From assembly GCA_903871875.1 (NCBI GenBank), contig CAIQIR010000060.1:33839-97838 (forward strand): a stretch of 64,000 nt of DNA, in the 5' to 3' direction. The notes beneath the pieces are model-generated. The model was not told the origin of the DNA and did no database searches. It was given only the letters and a program-made list of their open reading frames with translations. Each line of letters begins with the position of its first letter. Within the stretch, counting starts at the first letter, position 1. The position numbers were made by a program, and so were the translations under genes. Of the stretch, positions 26,592 to 35,723 are shown one piece after another. Origin of the DNA: an uncultured Schlesneria sp. GTDB taxonomy: Bacteria > Planctomycetota > Planctomycetia > Planctomycetales > Planctomycetaceae.

Positions 26592-27605
26592 ATGCGACGC
26601 ATTCTCATCACTGGCGGTTGTGGCTTTATCGGATCGAACTTTGTTCGACACGAACTCGCAACATATCCCGAGTTGTCGATTGTGAATGTCGATAAGCTCA
26701 CGTATGCAGGGAATCCGGAAAATTTGAAGGATCTGCCGGAGAAGTCCCGTTACGAATTCCTTCAGGGCGACATCTGCGACCGCGAATTCATCGCATCGCT
26801 GCTGACATCGAGCAAAATCGACGCCGTCATCAATTTTGCCGCCGAAAGCCATGTTGATCGCAGCATTCTCGATTCGGGACCATTTATTCAGACGAATGTT
26901 GTCGGGACACAAACGCTGCTCGATTGTTGCCGCCTGCATCACATACCGCGGTATGTTCAGGTTTCGACCGATGAAGTTTACGGTAGTCTGGGAGCGACCG
27001 GTCGGTTCACCGAGGAGACTCCCCTCGCTGCCAACAGCCCATATTCCGCATCAAAGGCCGCAGCCGATTTGCTCGTTCGGGCCTACTGCCACACGTTTGC
27101 GTTCCCGGCAGTGATCACGCGATGTTCCAATAATTATGGTCCTTATCAGTTTCCCGAAAAAGTGATCCCGCTCTTTATTTCGAATGCACTGCGGGACCTG
27201 CCTTTGCCCGTTTATGGGACTGGCAGCAACGTCCGAGATTGGATTCACGTACTCGATCACTGTCGCGGGATCGATGCCGCGATGCGGGCAGGCCGGGTTG
27301 GCGAGGTCTACAACTTCGGTGGTGATTGCGAATTGACGAATCTTGAACTGACTCACGCGCTGCTCGACGCGCTGGACAAGCCGCGAACGTTGATTCAATT
27401 CGTCTCAGATCGTTTGGGACATGATCTGCGGTACGCTGTGGATTCGTCGAAATCACGACGTGAACTTGGCTGGTTGCCGCAGGCCAATTTCCGTGATGGA
27501 CTGCGCCAGACGATTGACTGGTACCTTGCCAATACCGAATGGATCAATCGCATCCGGTCGGGCGACTACCGCAAATACTACGAGCAACAATACGGGAATC
27601 GGTAG
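26592..27605 (+). CDS. rfbB: dTDP-glucose 4,6-dehydratase
   Basis: A 337-aa SDR enzyme that converts dTDP-glucose to dTDP-4-keto-6-deoxyglucose, a precursor of rhamnose and other deoxysugars. The NAD motif is ILITGGCGFIGSNFV, then HVDRSI, the family-specific VSTDEVYG (Thr-Asp-Glu triad), and the catalytic SPYSASKAAADLL (Tyr-x3-Lys), with RCSNNYGPYQFPEK. ATG at 26592 puts the Rossmann strand at the N-terminus; an in-frame TTG four codons upstream is unlikely. The other rfb genes (rfbA, C, D) are not adjacent. Confidence 0.95.
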   Translation: MRRILITGGCGFIGSNFVRHELATYPELSIVNVDKLTYAGNPENLKDLPEKSRYEFLQGDICDREFIASLLTSSKIDAVINFAAESHVDRSILDSGPFIQTNVVGTQTLLDCCRLHHIPRYVQVSTDEVYGSLGATGRFTEETPLAANSPYSASKAAADLLVRAYCHTFAFPAVITRCSNNYGPYQFPEKVIPLFISNALRDLPLPVYGTGSNVRDWIHVLDHCRGIDAAMRAGRVGEVYNFGGDCELTNLELTHALLDALDKPRTLIQFVSDRLGHDLRYAVDSSKSRRELGWLPQANFRDGLRQTIDWYLANTEWINRIRSGDYRKYYEQQYGNR

Positions 27606-27937
27606 AGATTGAACCGTTATTGAAATCAGCCGGCCAGTTTTCTGGGGATTCATCGCACCCCGCCCTGCCTTTCTCTTTTTCGCCATTATTGGGTCACTGG
27701 TGGGCACACCTTGCCAAGATCCTCCTGCTGCGAGTTCGTGTAGCTCTGATTTCGCACTTTTGCTAGAAACTGATTGGAAATAAACAGAGCGTGTCGGATC
27801 GATGTTCTGGATTTCAAGAGGCGGGTGGCCGAATTCTGAACGAATCGGTCGACGGCAGCCAATTAAGCGAAATTCCAGCCATTTCGACCTGCCCATCTTT
27901 GATCGCAATCGGTTCATCTCGTCATGGAAGACGTTCT
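27606..27937 (+). promoter_or_regulatory. Intergenic region before the L,D-transpeptidase gene
   Basis: These 332 bases follow rfbB. A GTG-started in-frame extension of the transpeptidase begins at 27791, but its 49 residues look non-conserved and the better start is 27938. I see a small inverted repeat (CCAG TTTT CTGG near 27633) and no RNA gene or confident promoter. Confidence 0.35.
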
Positions 27938-29188
27938 ATGTTCCGTGGTTACATGCCAACGTTGACACTGCTGGTGTTTGCCGTAGGGATCGGAATCGGA
28001 TTCTCGTGGAGTCGCGGTTTAATTCCCTTGTCGATTACCCCCGCGAAAAGCGGGGCATTGAGCGTCGAAGTTTCTCAACGTGAGTCGCTTCCACCGCCGC
28101 CCAATGGTTCTCGCGTCCGACTCGCGTCGATGGCACCACCTGCCGACGATCCGGAGATCTTCGAGCAGCAGACGGAGCCGGCGGTCGAAAGCTCCAGTGT
28201 CATCGCGACGGACGCTTCATTTGATTCAGATCGTTCACAAGCGACGACTGCCAGTCGCCAGATTGAATCATCATCCGACTTCGAAGAGGATTCGACAGCG
28301 GCGAAAATTCGCGAAAGTGTGGCCAGCTCGGTCCGTACTCGTGGTCGAGCCGCTGTCCAACTGGATCCTGACGCTGGGGTTGAAGAATCCTCCGTCTCGG
28401 AAGATCGTCCTCGTGTCAGGTCTGTCGCGCATCAGGATCCCAGCGAACCGGCCCATGATGGCCGCGAATCAAATCCAGAAACGAATGAGACGGCAAAATT
28501 GCCGAATGAACGACTCGCCTCAGCCGAAGAAAAGCTCGCTTCTGGTGAGACACTCGCCGCCCATCGTGAGTTGTCGCGACTTTATTGGAACCACAAAGAG
28601 CTTCGTCCGCAGTTGCAAGAAACAATCGACAGTACGGCCAAAGCGATCTTCTTTCAGCCTAAGCCACACTATGTCGAACCCTACGTGGTCCAGGAGGGAG
28701 ACCGTCTGGAAGTGATTGCAAAGAAATATCAGCTGTCATGGGAGTATGTGGCGAAGCTGAATCGAACCGAGCCGCGACGCGTTCAAGTCGGACAAAAGCT
28801 CAAAGTGATGAAAGGGCCCTTCGGCGCCGTTGTGGATCTGCATGACTTCGCATTGACTGTTCATCTGCAGGGCTATTACGTCAAGCAGTATTCGATTGGA
28901 ATTGGGAAGGACGGTTCGTCACCGATCGGTAAGTTTGTCGTATTGAACAAACTGGAAAATCCGCAATACACAGGCCCCACCGGAAAGGTGATCGAAGCCG
29001 ACGATCCCGCCAATCCGCTGGGTGAACGTTGGATTGACCTGGGTGACAGTTACGGGATTCATGGGACGATAGATCCCGATTCGATTGGCAAAGCGGCCTC
29101 TCGTGGTTGTATTCGCATGCACGACAACGACATTATCGAGGTCTACAACTTCCTGGTGAAGGGATCCGAAGTCGTTCTTCGCAAATAA
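27938..29188 (+). CDS. LysM domain L,D-transpeptidase (YkuD fold)
   Basis: A 416-aa membrane-anchored or exported enzyme. ATG at 27938 follows GGAAG; residues 6-28 (PTLTLLVFAVGIGIGFSW) are a single hydrophobic anchor. A long Ser/Glu-rich region leads to a LysM domain (YVVQEGDRLEVIAKKYQLSW...VGQKLKV) that binds GlcNAc polymers such as peptidoglycan. The C-terminal YkuD domain has SIGIGKDGSSPIGKF, YGIHGT and SRGCIRMHD with catalytic Cys391. It should form 3-3 peptidoglycan cross-links or attach proteins in the periplasm. It is of interest because planctomycete wall composition has been debated. Confidence 0.93.
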   Translation: MFRGYMPTLTLLVFAVGIGIGFSWSRGLIPLSITPAKSGALSVEVSQRESLPPPPNGSRVRLASMAPPADDPEIFEQQTEPAVESSSVIATDASFDSDRSQATTASRQIESSSDFEEDSTAAKIRESVASSVRTRGRAAVQLDPDAGVEESSVSEDRPRVRSVAHQDPSEPAHDGRESNPETNETAKLPNERLASAEEKLASGETLAAHRELSRLYWNHKELRPQLQETIDSTAKAIFFQPKPHYVEPYVVQEGDRLEVIAKKYQLSWEYVAKLNRTEPRRVQVGQKLKVMKGPFGAVVDLHDFALTVHLQGYYVKQYSIGIGKDGSSPIGKFVVLNKLENPQYTGPTGKVIEADDPANPLGERWIDLGDSYGIHGTIDPDSIGKAASRGCIRMHDNDIIEVYNFLVKGSEVVLRK

Positions 29189-29381
29189 CGTTGGCGTCGT
29201 CGGTCAACGAAATTGTCGGTGAAGCCAATTCGCACGGGCCTGACGGAACGCAATCAGCGAACAAGGGCGATCTTAGCCGAAGCTCTCGTGGCATCGCAAC
29301 AGGGACTTCCGATCGGTTCTGGGGTGGTGTAAGATTTCTGTTCGCGGAATCTGCCCAGACCCTCACGACGGGGTTCTCGTT

Positions 29382-31730
29382 TTGAGCCAGCCAACGAAGT
29401 CTCCATTTTCGCCATTGATTTCGGCTGTTATCGCGGTCTTGGTTTCGCTGCGATCAGTTCAAGGCGCAGAGATTTCGTTTCACAACGATGTGATGTCCGT
29501 CCTGTCGAAATCGGGCTGTAATCTGGGGACCTGTCACGGAAACGCCCGCGGAAAAGGCGGATTTCAGATCTCGTTAAGGGGACAGGATCCCGACGCGGAT
29601 TACATCGCTCTGACGAAAGATTTCTTCGGACGCCGCATCAATTCCAGCAACCCCGACCAAAGCTTGATTCTGTTGAAACCAACGATGCAGCTGGCGCACG
29701 AAGGGGGCAAGCGGTTCGCGATTGATTCTCCAGAATACCGCATCTTGCGAGAATGGATCGCGCGGGAAACTCCGAACGATTCGACCGGATACCGGCATCT
29801 GGCAGAATTACAGGTGACTCCAGCTGAGGTGTATTTGTCGGCTCGACTTGGCGAAGCAACCAGTGGGCAGCCCTCGGAATGGCAGTTGCAAATTCGGGCA
29901 ACAGCGAAATTTACCGACGGCTCATCGCGCGATGTCACGTCACTGGCGGTTTATGAAATCGCCAATCCGATTGCTGACGTCTCGCATGATGGTGCTGTTG
30001 TCGGGCGATCATCGGGCGAGACGACCGTACTCGTGCGTTATCTCAACCGACAGGTTCCCGTCCGGATCGCATTCCTGACGACACGTCCTGATTTCGTTTG
30101 GTCAGGGCCGACTCCGGCGAATTTTGTGGATGAGCAGGTCTTCGCCAAGCTGAAAAAACTGGAGATCAATCCTTCCCCCGTTTGTGATGATGCCACATTT
30201 GTCCGTCGCGTGACGCTCGATCTTTTAGGGCTGCCTCCAACCGCTGACGATGCGAGACGGTTTGTTCAGGATGCCTCGCCGGACAAGCGCCGTGTACTGA
30301 TCGATTCTCTGCTCGAACGTCCCGAGTTTTCTGATTGGTGGGCGTTGAAGTGGGCTGACTTGTTGCGAATCGAAGAAAAGACGCTCGACCAGAAGGGCGT
30401 CGAGAATTTTCATTCCTGGTTGCGGAATGCGTTTGCCAACCACAAGCCGCTAGACCAATTGGTGAAAGAAATTGTGGCGGGACGTGGCAGTACGTACGAA
30501 GTTCCTCCGGCGAATTTCTATCGAGCGCTCAGAAGTCCCTATGAACGATCAGAAGCGGTCGGGCAACTGTTTTTGGGTGTACGATTGCAATGTTCCAAAT
30601 GCCACAATCATCCTTTCGATCAGTGGACCCAAGATGACTACTACAGTTGGGGCAGCGTGTTTGCGCGTGTCGACTACAAGATTGTGGAGAACCATCGTCG
30701 CGACACTAACGACAAGCATGAGTTCGACGGCGAACAGATTGTCTTCCTGAATGAGTCCGGTGAAGCAAAAGATCCAAGGACTAAACAGACACGCCCCGCA
30801 AAGTTTCTTGGTGAGCCCAATGCGCTTGATCGAACGCGAGATCCGCTGGATGGGCTGGCGGAATGGTTGGCCGATTCTCGCAACGACCGATTTGTGCAGG
30901 TGATGGCCAATCGGATCTGGCAGCAGGTTGTTGGGCGTGGAATTGTCGATCCGGTCGATGATTTCCGAGTGACCAACCCCGCCTCAAATCCGTCGCTGCT
31001 CAAAGCTGTCGCTGACGAGCTTGCCGGGACGCCTCGTTCTGAGCAAGCTTCGCTTGATCCCGCAATCGTCGCGACCTCGCCAGCTACCGCCGCGGGAACC
31101 TCGTCTCGGGAGGAGGGCGCGTTCGATCTTAGGCATCTGTTGCGAGTGATTCTGAATTCGAAAACATATCAACTGGCCTCGGAACCGAATGCCACCAATC
31201 GCGATGACGAAGCCAATTTCAGCCACGCTCTCATTCGGCGTTACACCGCCGAACAACTGCTCGATGCTACGAGCCAAGTTCTGGAGATACCGCTCGAGTT
31301 CTCGGGCTTTCCCAAAGGCCGCCGCGCCGCTCAGCTTCCCGGAGTGGCCGCCAATCGCTTCCGAAAGAGTCCGTTGACTGACGCGGATCGATTTCTGAGC
31401 CTGTTCGGTAAGCCGCCACGTTTGCAGTCTTGCGATTGCGAACGGTCGGACGAGACGACTTTGAGTCAAACGTTTCAGCTGGTCGGAAGTGGCGTGATCA
31501 ATCGTCTGTTGACGACCTCGGGCAACCGTTTGGAGAAGCTGCTCGCATCGGGCCAGCCTGTTGGTGACATTGTTACTGAACTTTATTGGGCCAGCCTGAC
31601 CCGGCCGCCGACTGAGGAAGAACTGGGTGTCACCACGCAGTTCCTGGCGAAAGCCGCCAATCTTCGAGCCGCGCTGGAGGATGTGATGTGGAGCATGATT
31701 AACTCGAATGAGTTTTTATTGCGGCGGTAA
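29382..31730 (+). CDS. Big2/DUF1549/DUF1553 planctomycete cytochrome-type protein
   Basis: A 782-aa exported protein. The start is a TTG at 29382 opening a signal peptide (ending SVQGA) and preceded by GGGG. Domains in order: an N-terminal cytochrome-like segment with C46-x4-C51-H52 (GCNLGTCHG), a Big2 domain (about 140-245, LQVTPAEVYLSARLG...), DUF1549/PSCyt2 with VTLDLLGLPPT and CSKCHNHPFDQW (C404-x2-C407-H408), then DUF1553/PSD1 with MANRIWQQVVGRGIV and RRYTAEQLLDA. Function is unproven; it is one of a large planctomycete family always near DUF1501 proteins, as here. Electron transfer or polysaccharide degradation at the surface has been proposed for the family. Confidence 0.92.
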   Translation: MSQPTKSPFSPLISAVIAVLVSLRSVQGAEISFHNDVMSVLSKSGCNLGTCHGNARGKGGFQISLRGQDPDADYIALTKDFFGRRINSSNPDQSLILLKPTMQLAHEGGKRFAIDSPEYRILREWIARETPNDSTGYRHLAELQVTPAEVYLSARLGEATSGQPSEWQLQIRATAKFTDGSSRDVTSLAVYEIANPIADVSHDGAVVGRSSGETTVLVRYLNRQVPVRIAFLTTRPDFVWSGPTPANFVDEQVFAKLKKLEINPSPVCDDATFVRRVTLDLLGLPPTADDARRFVQDASPDKRRVLIDSLLERPEFSDWWALKWADLLRIEEKTLDQKGVENFHSWLRNAFANHKPLDQLVKEIVAGRGSTYEVPPANFYRALRSPYERSEAVGQLFLGVRLQCSKCHNHPFDQWTQDDYYSWGSVFARVDYKIVENHRRDTNDKHEFDGEQIVFLNESGEAKDPRTKQTRPAKFLGEPNALDRTRDPLDGLAEWLADSRNDRFVQVMANRIWQQVVGRGIVDPVDDFRVTNPASNPSLLKAVADELAGTPRSEQASLDPAIVATSPATAAGTSSREEGAFDLRHLLRVILNSKTYQLASEPNATNRDDEANFSHALIRRYTAEQLLDATSQVLEIPLEFSGFPKGRRAAQLPGVAANRFRKSPLTDADRFLSLFGKPPRLQSCDCERSDETTLSQTFQLVGSGVINRLLTTSGNRLEKLLASGQPVGDIVTELYWASLTRPPTEEELGVTTQFLAKAANLRAALEDVMWSMINSNEFLLRR

Positions 31731-31752
31731 CAACGTGCCGCGGAGATCAAGC

Positions 31753-33126
31753 ATGTCGTGGATCGAATCGAACAGTATTCCTCGGCGCACGGCGCTCCAA
31801 ATTGGAGGGCTGGGAATGTTCGGTTTGACGCTTCCGCGATTCTTGAAGGCGGCCGATCAGCCGAACGCGAAGCCGGGCAGGGCCAAGTCGGTGATTTTCC
31901 TTTACCAGTTTGGCGGACCAAGTCATCTCGACACGTTTGATCCCAAGCCAAACGCTCCCGACGGCGTACGTAGCCATTACGGGGTCATCGATACATCCGC
32001 ACCGGGAATTCAAATCTGTGATCAGTTACCGAAGACGTCTCTCGTCATGAATGACGTGACGCTGGTCCGGACTGTGCATCATACGATGAAGAATCACAAT
32101 CCGGCTTCGTACTATGCATTAACCGGGCATGCACCGCCTCTCGACGATATTCGTTTGCGAGATTCACAGGAATTGTTTCCCGCATACGGATCGGTCGTTG
32201 ATCGGCTGGCGCCGGCGACCAACGGGATGCCGACCTTTGTCGCATTTCCTCATGTGTTGCGAGACGGTGAGATCACCCCCGGCCAGCATGCCAGCTTCCT
32301 GGGGAAAGCACACGATCCGTTGCTTGTCACTGCTGATCCCAATGATCGCCGGTTCTCGCTGCCGGAACTGAGTCTTCCCGCCAATTTGACGGCCGAACGT
32401 CTGCAAGACCGACGCGAAATCCAGAAGCTGGTGAACCGGCAAGCGAAACAGTTGGATCAGTCGGCGGCCGCCCGGGGGCTGGATGCTTATTACGAGCGGA
32501 CGCTGGGGATGCTGAATACCTCGAAAGTTCGCGACGCATTCAATCTCGAAGCCGAATCTGCGACCACCCGCGACAAATACGGACGCACGACCTACGGTCA
32601 AAGTTGCCTTTTGGCTCGGCGGCTGATTGAATCGGGCGTCAAGTTTGTGAACGTTTATTTTGCGAACAACATTGGCGGTCGCGTCAAAGACGGTGGCTGG
32701 GACACACATGGTTTCGACAATTCGCGGATGTATCCGCTGCTGTCTGACTACCATTTGCCGATGACGGAACAGACTTTACCGACGCTGATCAACGATTTGA
32801 AAGAGCGAGGATTGTTCGACGATACTCTGATTGTCTGGATGGGCGAATTTGGCCGAACACCGCGCATCAATGACAACGTCAGCCGCGACCACTGGCCGCA
32901 GTGCTATACGGCGTTACTGGCCGGAGGTGGCGTCAAACGGGGATTTGTCTACGGAACGTCGGATAAGCAGGGAGCCTATCCCGATAAGGATCCGGTCCAG
33001 CTGGATGACTTAATTGCGACGGTGTTTGATCTGATGGGAATTGATCCTCAGACCGAGGTTCATGACAAGCTAAATCGGCCGTTGCCGATCTCCGGTGGAC
33101 GTGTCGTCACCGCGGTCCGGGCTTAA
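31753..33126 (+). CDS. DUF1501 domain protein, Tat-exported
   Basis: A 457-aa protein with a twin-arginine signal (SIPRRTALQIGGLGMFG). DUF1501 belongs to the alkaline phosphatase/sulfatase superfamily: IFLYQFGGPSHLDTFDPK at the N-terminus, HTMKNHNPASYYALTGH, GGWDTHG and WMGEFGRTPRIN correspond to the metal-site blocks of the family. ATG at 31753 follows GGAG. It begins 22 bp after the DUF1549/DUF1553 gene, so both should be co-transcribed and probably work together in the periplasm. Substrate unknown. Confidence 0.93.
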   Translation: MSWIESNSIPRRTALQIGGLGMFGLTLPRFLKAADQPNAKPGRAKSVIFLYQFGGPSHLDTFDPKPNAPDGVRSHYGVIDTSAPGIQICDQLPKTSLVMNDVTLVRTVHHTMKNHNPASYYALTGHAPPLDDIRLRDSQELFPAYGSVVDRLAPATNGMPTFVAFPHVLRDGEITPGQHASFLGKAHDPLLVTADPNDRRFSLPELSLPANLTAERLQDRREIQKLVNRQAKQLDQSAAARGLDAYYERTLGMLNTSKVRDAFNLEAESATTRDKYGRTTYGQSCLLARRLIESGVKFVNVYFANNIGGRVKDGGWDTHGFDNSRMYPLLSDYHLPMTEQTLPTLINDLKERGLFDDTLIVWMGEFGRTPRINDNVSRDHWPQCYTALLAGGGVKRGFVYGTSDKQGAYPDKDPVQLDDLIATVFDLMGIDPQTEVHDKLNRPLPISGGRVVTAVRA

Positions 33127-33273
33127 TTCGTTTTGCGCGTGTTTTCCGCCGGACCTGATCTTGACCCGTTTTTAGTAATCTGAGAGAAGGCCTTTCTCCC
33201 ATTTCGCAATTCCCATTTTGTCAGACTGTTGAACGAGTGCGGCCCTCGTACTGGTTCGCCAAGGATGGCACGC

Positions 33274-35295
33274 ATGTCTCGAGCTGTTCGCTCCATCGTG
33301 TGGTCAGTAGGTCTCGCCGTGAGCATCGCGGGCACGAGTGCCGGTTGTGCGCATATGATCGAGAACCGCGCCATCACGGCCTTTGCCAAAAGCCTTGAAG
33401 CACGCGATTTAGATCGCTTGAAGGCGGTTTCGTCCGATGACTTCACTCAGCGAGCCTTACGAACCAACGATTCGCTCGAAGATTTCGACAAGCTCAAGCT
33501 GCCTGACGGTAAGTCGACAGTAGTCGAAGTCGAAGAACTCTCCGCCGATAAGAAGCGCGTCACAGTGCATGTTGGAGAGGACAAAAAGGAAATCTTTTAT
33601 GAATTGGCCCGTGATAGCTCGGGGAAATGGGTCGTCGATGACATTTATCTGAAGCAGAAAAAGAAGGGGATGGAAGCGTGTCGCTCCGTCCGCGAGCAAT
33701 TGGATCTGCTGCTGACGGTGCGTGCATTTCAAAATGCGTGGACCTCTGGTGACCGCGAACAAGTTCTTTCAGTGACAACTCCCGCATTGCGGGCTCAACT
33801 TGCCGACCTGCCTCCATTGTTCCTGGCTCAAGTGACTCGTCAGGTTTCCAGCGGGCGTCCGAAGAGTGGCAAATTCAATCCCCAAGCGTCGATGGATGAA
33901 AAACTCGCCGTGGTCAAGCTTCCGCGGCTAACCGGTGAAACCGTTTTAACCATGGAGCTCCGCAAGGGAAAATGGCAAGTTTCGAATGTCGGCATCGCAT
34001 CAAAAGATGAGGAAGAGAAGCTGCCGTCGGTGCTGGATCTGGCGATTGCCGTCAATCGTTGCGTCTCGTTCCTGGCGGCTTACGATGGTGCCGATAAGGA
34101 GAAACTGTCCGAGCTCTGTTCGGACGAGTTCTTCAAAGGCAGTCTTTCGTTCGCGGATCTGAAGCAAGTGAAGCTTCCCGAACCTCAACTTCCCGAGCAC
34201 GATTTGCAGGTGCGTCTGCGAGGAAATCGAGCCGACTTTACCCTGAGAAGCGCTACTGATTTCGTTCAAATCGACATGCAGCGTCGAGCGGACGATTTGT
34301 CAGAAACAACTTCCAAGTTCACGGTATCGGACGTAACGATTTATGAAATCGCCTCCAAACAGGAAAAGCGATTGTCGGCATTGTTCACCGCACAAGGCAT
34401 GTTAGAACTGTTTGTCGATGCGTTGTCACGCCGGCAAATCGAAGAAGTCAAGCATTGCTCGTCGCAAGATTTCAGCAATCGAGTGTGGAATAAGTTGAAT
34501 GAAGCCATTGTCTCGGCGATGCCGCTGGAAGCGTTTGATCCCACCGACATTGAGATTGTTTCGGCCTCGTTCTTCGGAGCGTTGACCAAAATGGAAGTTC
34601 GCCAGGGTGGTCGTCCCTTCACCTATATCCTGACCGATGAGGGTGGTCGGTTCATGGTGGATGATGTGCAATGGCAAGTGGCTGGGGTGCCAGCCTCGGT
34701 CAAGGCGACGCTGGAGGTGTTGATCCCCATCCAGGACTTTGCGTCAGGTATTACGCTCGGACGCGATCCCGATCAGCAAGAACAGGCTCTCGAATTGGTC
34801 CGAAGCAATTCGACCAATGATTTCAACAAGATGGTTTGGACACAGGCGAAGTTCGTTCCCAATTCGGGGATGTCGGCGGATACGTTTCTGCAAGCTCCGC
34901 TGCGATCAATGGCCATCAGTGAAAATGAAGTCAACGTTCATCTTGGCGATCAGCAATACGGCGCCAAAGTTACGATGCGGAAAGAACACAACCGATTTAT
35001 CGTCGACGATGTCGTGTTGATTGCGGGGCCCCAGGAATCCGACCGGCTGGCATTGAGGCAGACGTTACGAACCCAGCTGGCCAAGGGCATGGCGCGTCCG
35101 CCTGAAAACTTCGCTCAGGTCAGCCATGTTGGTCAGTCAGACAGACGGGTGAAGCAGGCCTTTCTCGGTGTGCCCGCGGAAGATGGTAATCCTTCGCAAT
35201 CCTCCGTGAATCCACCGCAGGAACTGGAACAAGACGTCGCCGATCCATTTGGTGACGATTCCGCCGCGGAATTGGAATCCGCCCACGCGAATTAG
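33274..35295 (+). CDS. Putative lipoprotein with five tandem NTF2/SnoaL-like repeats
   Basis: A 673-aa protein. ATG at 33274 follows AAGGA; the N-terminal signal ends TSAGC with Cys25 as a plausible lipidation site. The rest consists of five divergent repeats of about 90-115 residues. Each opens with an amphipathic helix pair containing a D/S-x-x-F type turn (SSDDF ~54, TTPAL ~168, CSDEF ~282, SSQDF ~396, STNDF ~513) and closes with a strand of the form K/R-W/F-x-V-D/S-D/N-V (GKWVVDDIYL 118-127, GKWQVSNVGI 232-241, SKFTVSDVTI 348-357, GRFMVDDVQW 458-467, NRFIVDDVVL 573-582). This resembles NTF2-like folds. The acidic tail is disordered. Function unknown. Confidence 0.82.
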   Translation: MSRAVRSIVWSVGLAVSIAGTSAGCAHMIENRAITAFAKSLEARDLDRLKAVSSDDFTQRALRTNDSLEDFDKLKLPDGKSTVVEVEELSADKKRVTVHVGEDKKEIFYELARDSSGKWVVDDIYLKQKKKGMEACRSVREQLDLLLTVRAFQNAWTSGDREQVLSVTTPALRAQLADLPPLFLAQVTRQVSSGRPKSGKFNPQASMDEKLAVVKLPRLTGETVLTMELRKGKWQVSNVGIASKDEEEKLPSVLDLAIAVNRCVSFLAAYDGADKEKLSELCSDEFFKGSLSFADLKQVKLPEPQLPEHDLQVRLRGNRADFTLRSATDFVQIDMQRRADDLSETTSKFTVSDVTIYEIASKQEKRLSALFTAQGMLELFVDALSRRQIEEVKHCSSQDFSNRVWNKLNEAIVSAMPLEAFDPTDIEIVSASFFGALTKMEVRQGGRPFTYILTDEGGRFMVDDVQWQVAGVPASVKATLEVLIPIQDFASGITLGRDPDQQEQALELVRSNSTNDFNKMVWTQAKFVPNSGMSADTFLQAPLRSMAISENEVNVHLGDQQYGAKVTMRKEHNRFIVDDVVLIAGPQESDRLALRQTLRTQLAKGMARPPENFAQVSHVGQSDRRVKQAFLGVPAEDGNPSQSSVNPPQELEQDVADPFGDDSAAELESAHAN

Positions 35296-35714
35296 TCCTC
35301 ACCGTGAATCGTGAGGACGAGACTTCGCTCGCCGCCGTGATTGCGGTGTTCGCAAAGATAGATTCCTTGCCATGTCCCCAGGTACAGCCGTCCGCTGCTG
35401 ATCGGAATCGTCAGCGATGAACCCAGTAGTGACGATTTCACATGCGCTGGCATGTCATCGGGACCTTCACAGGTATGGGCGTAGGGGAAGTTCTCTGGGG
35501 CGATCGCATTAAATGACGTTTCGAGATCCCGTGGGACATCGGGGTCCGCGTTCTCGTTGATGGATAGCGATGCCGATGTGTGTTGGATAAAGACGTGAAG
35601 TAATCCCACGTTCACTGACGCCAATTCCGGCAATGAGGCGACGATATGCTTGGTGATCAGGTGAAAACCTCGCCGAAACGCCGGAAGCGTCAGTCGAGTT
35701 TGATGCCAGCCCAT
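35292..35714 (-). CDS. YjbQ family protein (UPF0047, secondary thiamine-phosphate synthase-like)
   Basis: A 140-aa protein covering the whole YjbQ fold: GLLHVFIQHTSASLSINENAD with conserved His/Thr/Ser, AHTCEGPDDMPAHVKSSLLG, and the ending LGTWQGIYLCEHRNHGGERS, all shown in part. Family members have weak thiamine-phosphate synthase activity in vitro, but the physiological role is unclear. Its stop codon overlaps the stop of the convergent lipoprotein gene (bases 35292-35295 read TTAG). It lies 9 bp after the stop of the 171-aa protein gene and is probably co-transcribed with it. ATG at 35714. Confidence 0.9.
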   Translation of the reverse strand: MGWHQTRLTLPAFRRGFHLITKHIVASLPELASVNVGLLHVFIQHTSASLSINENADPDVPRDLETSFNAIAPENFPYAHTCEGPDDMPAHVKSSLLGSSLTIPISSGRLYLGTWQGIYLCEHRNHGGERSLVLTIHGED

Positions 35715-35723
35715 GGCGCGCTT

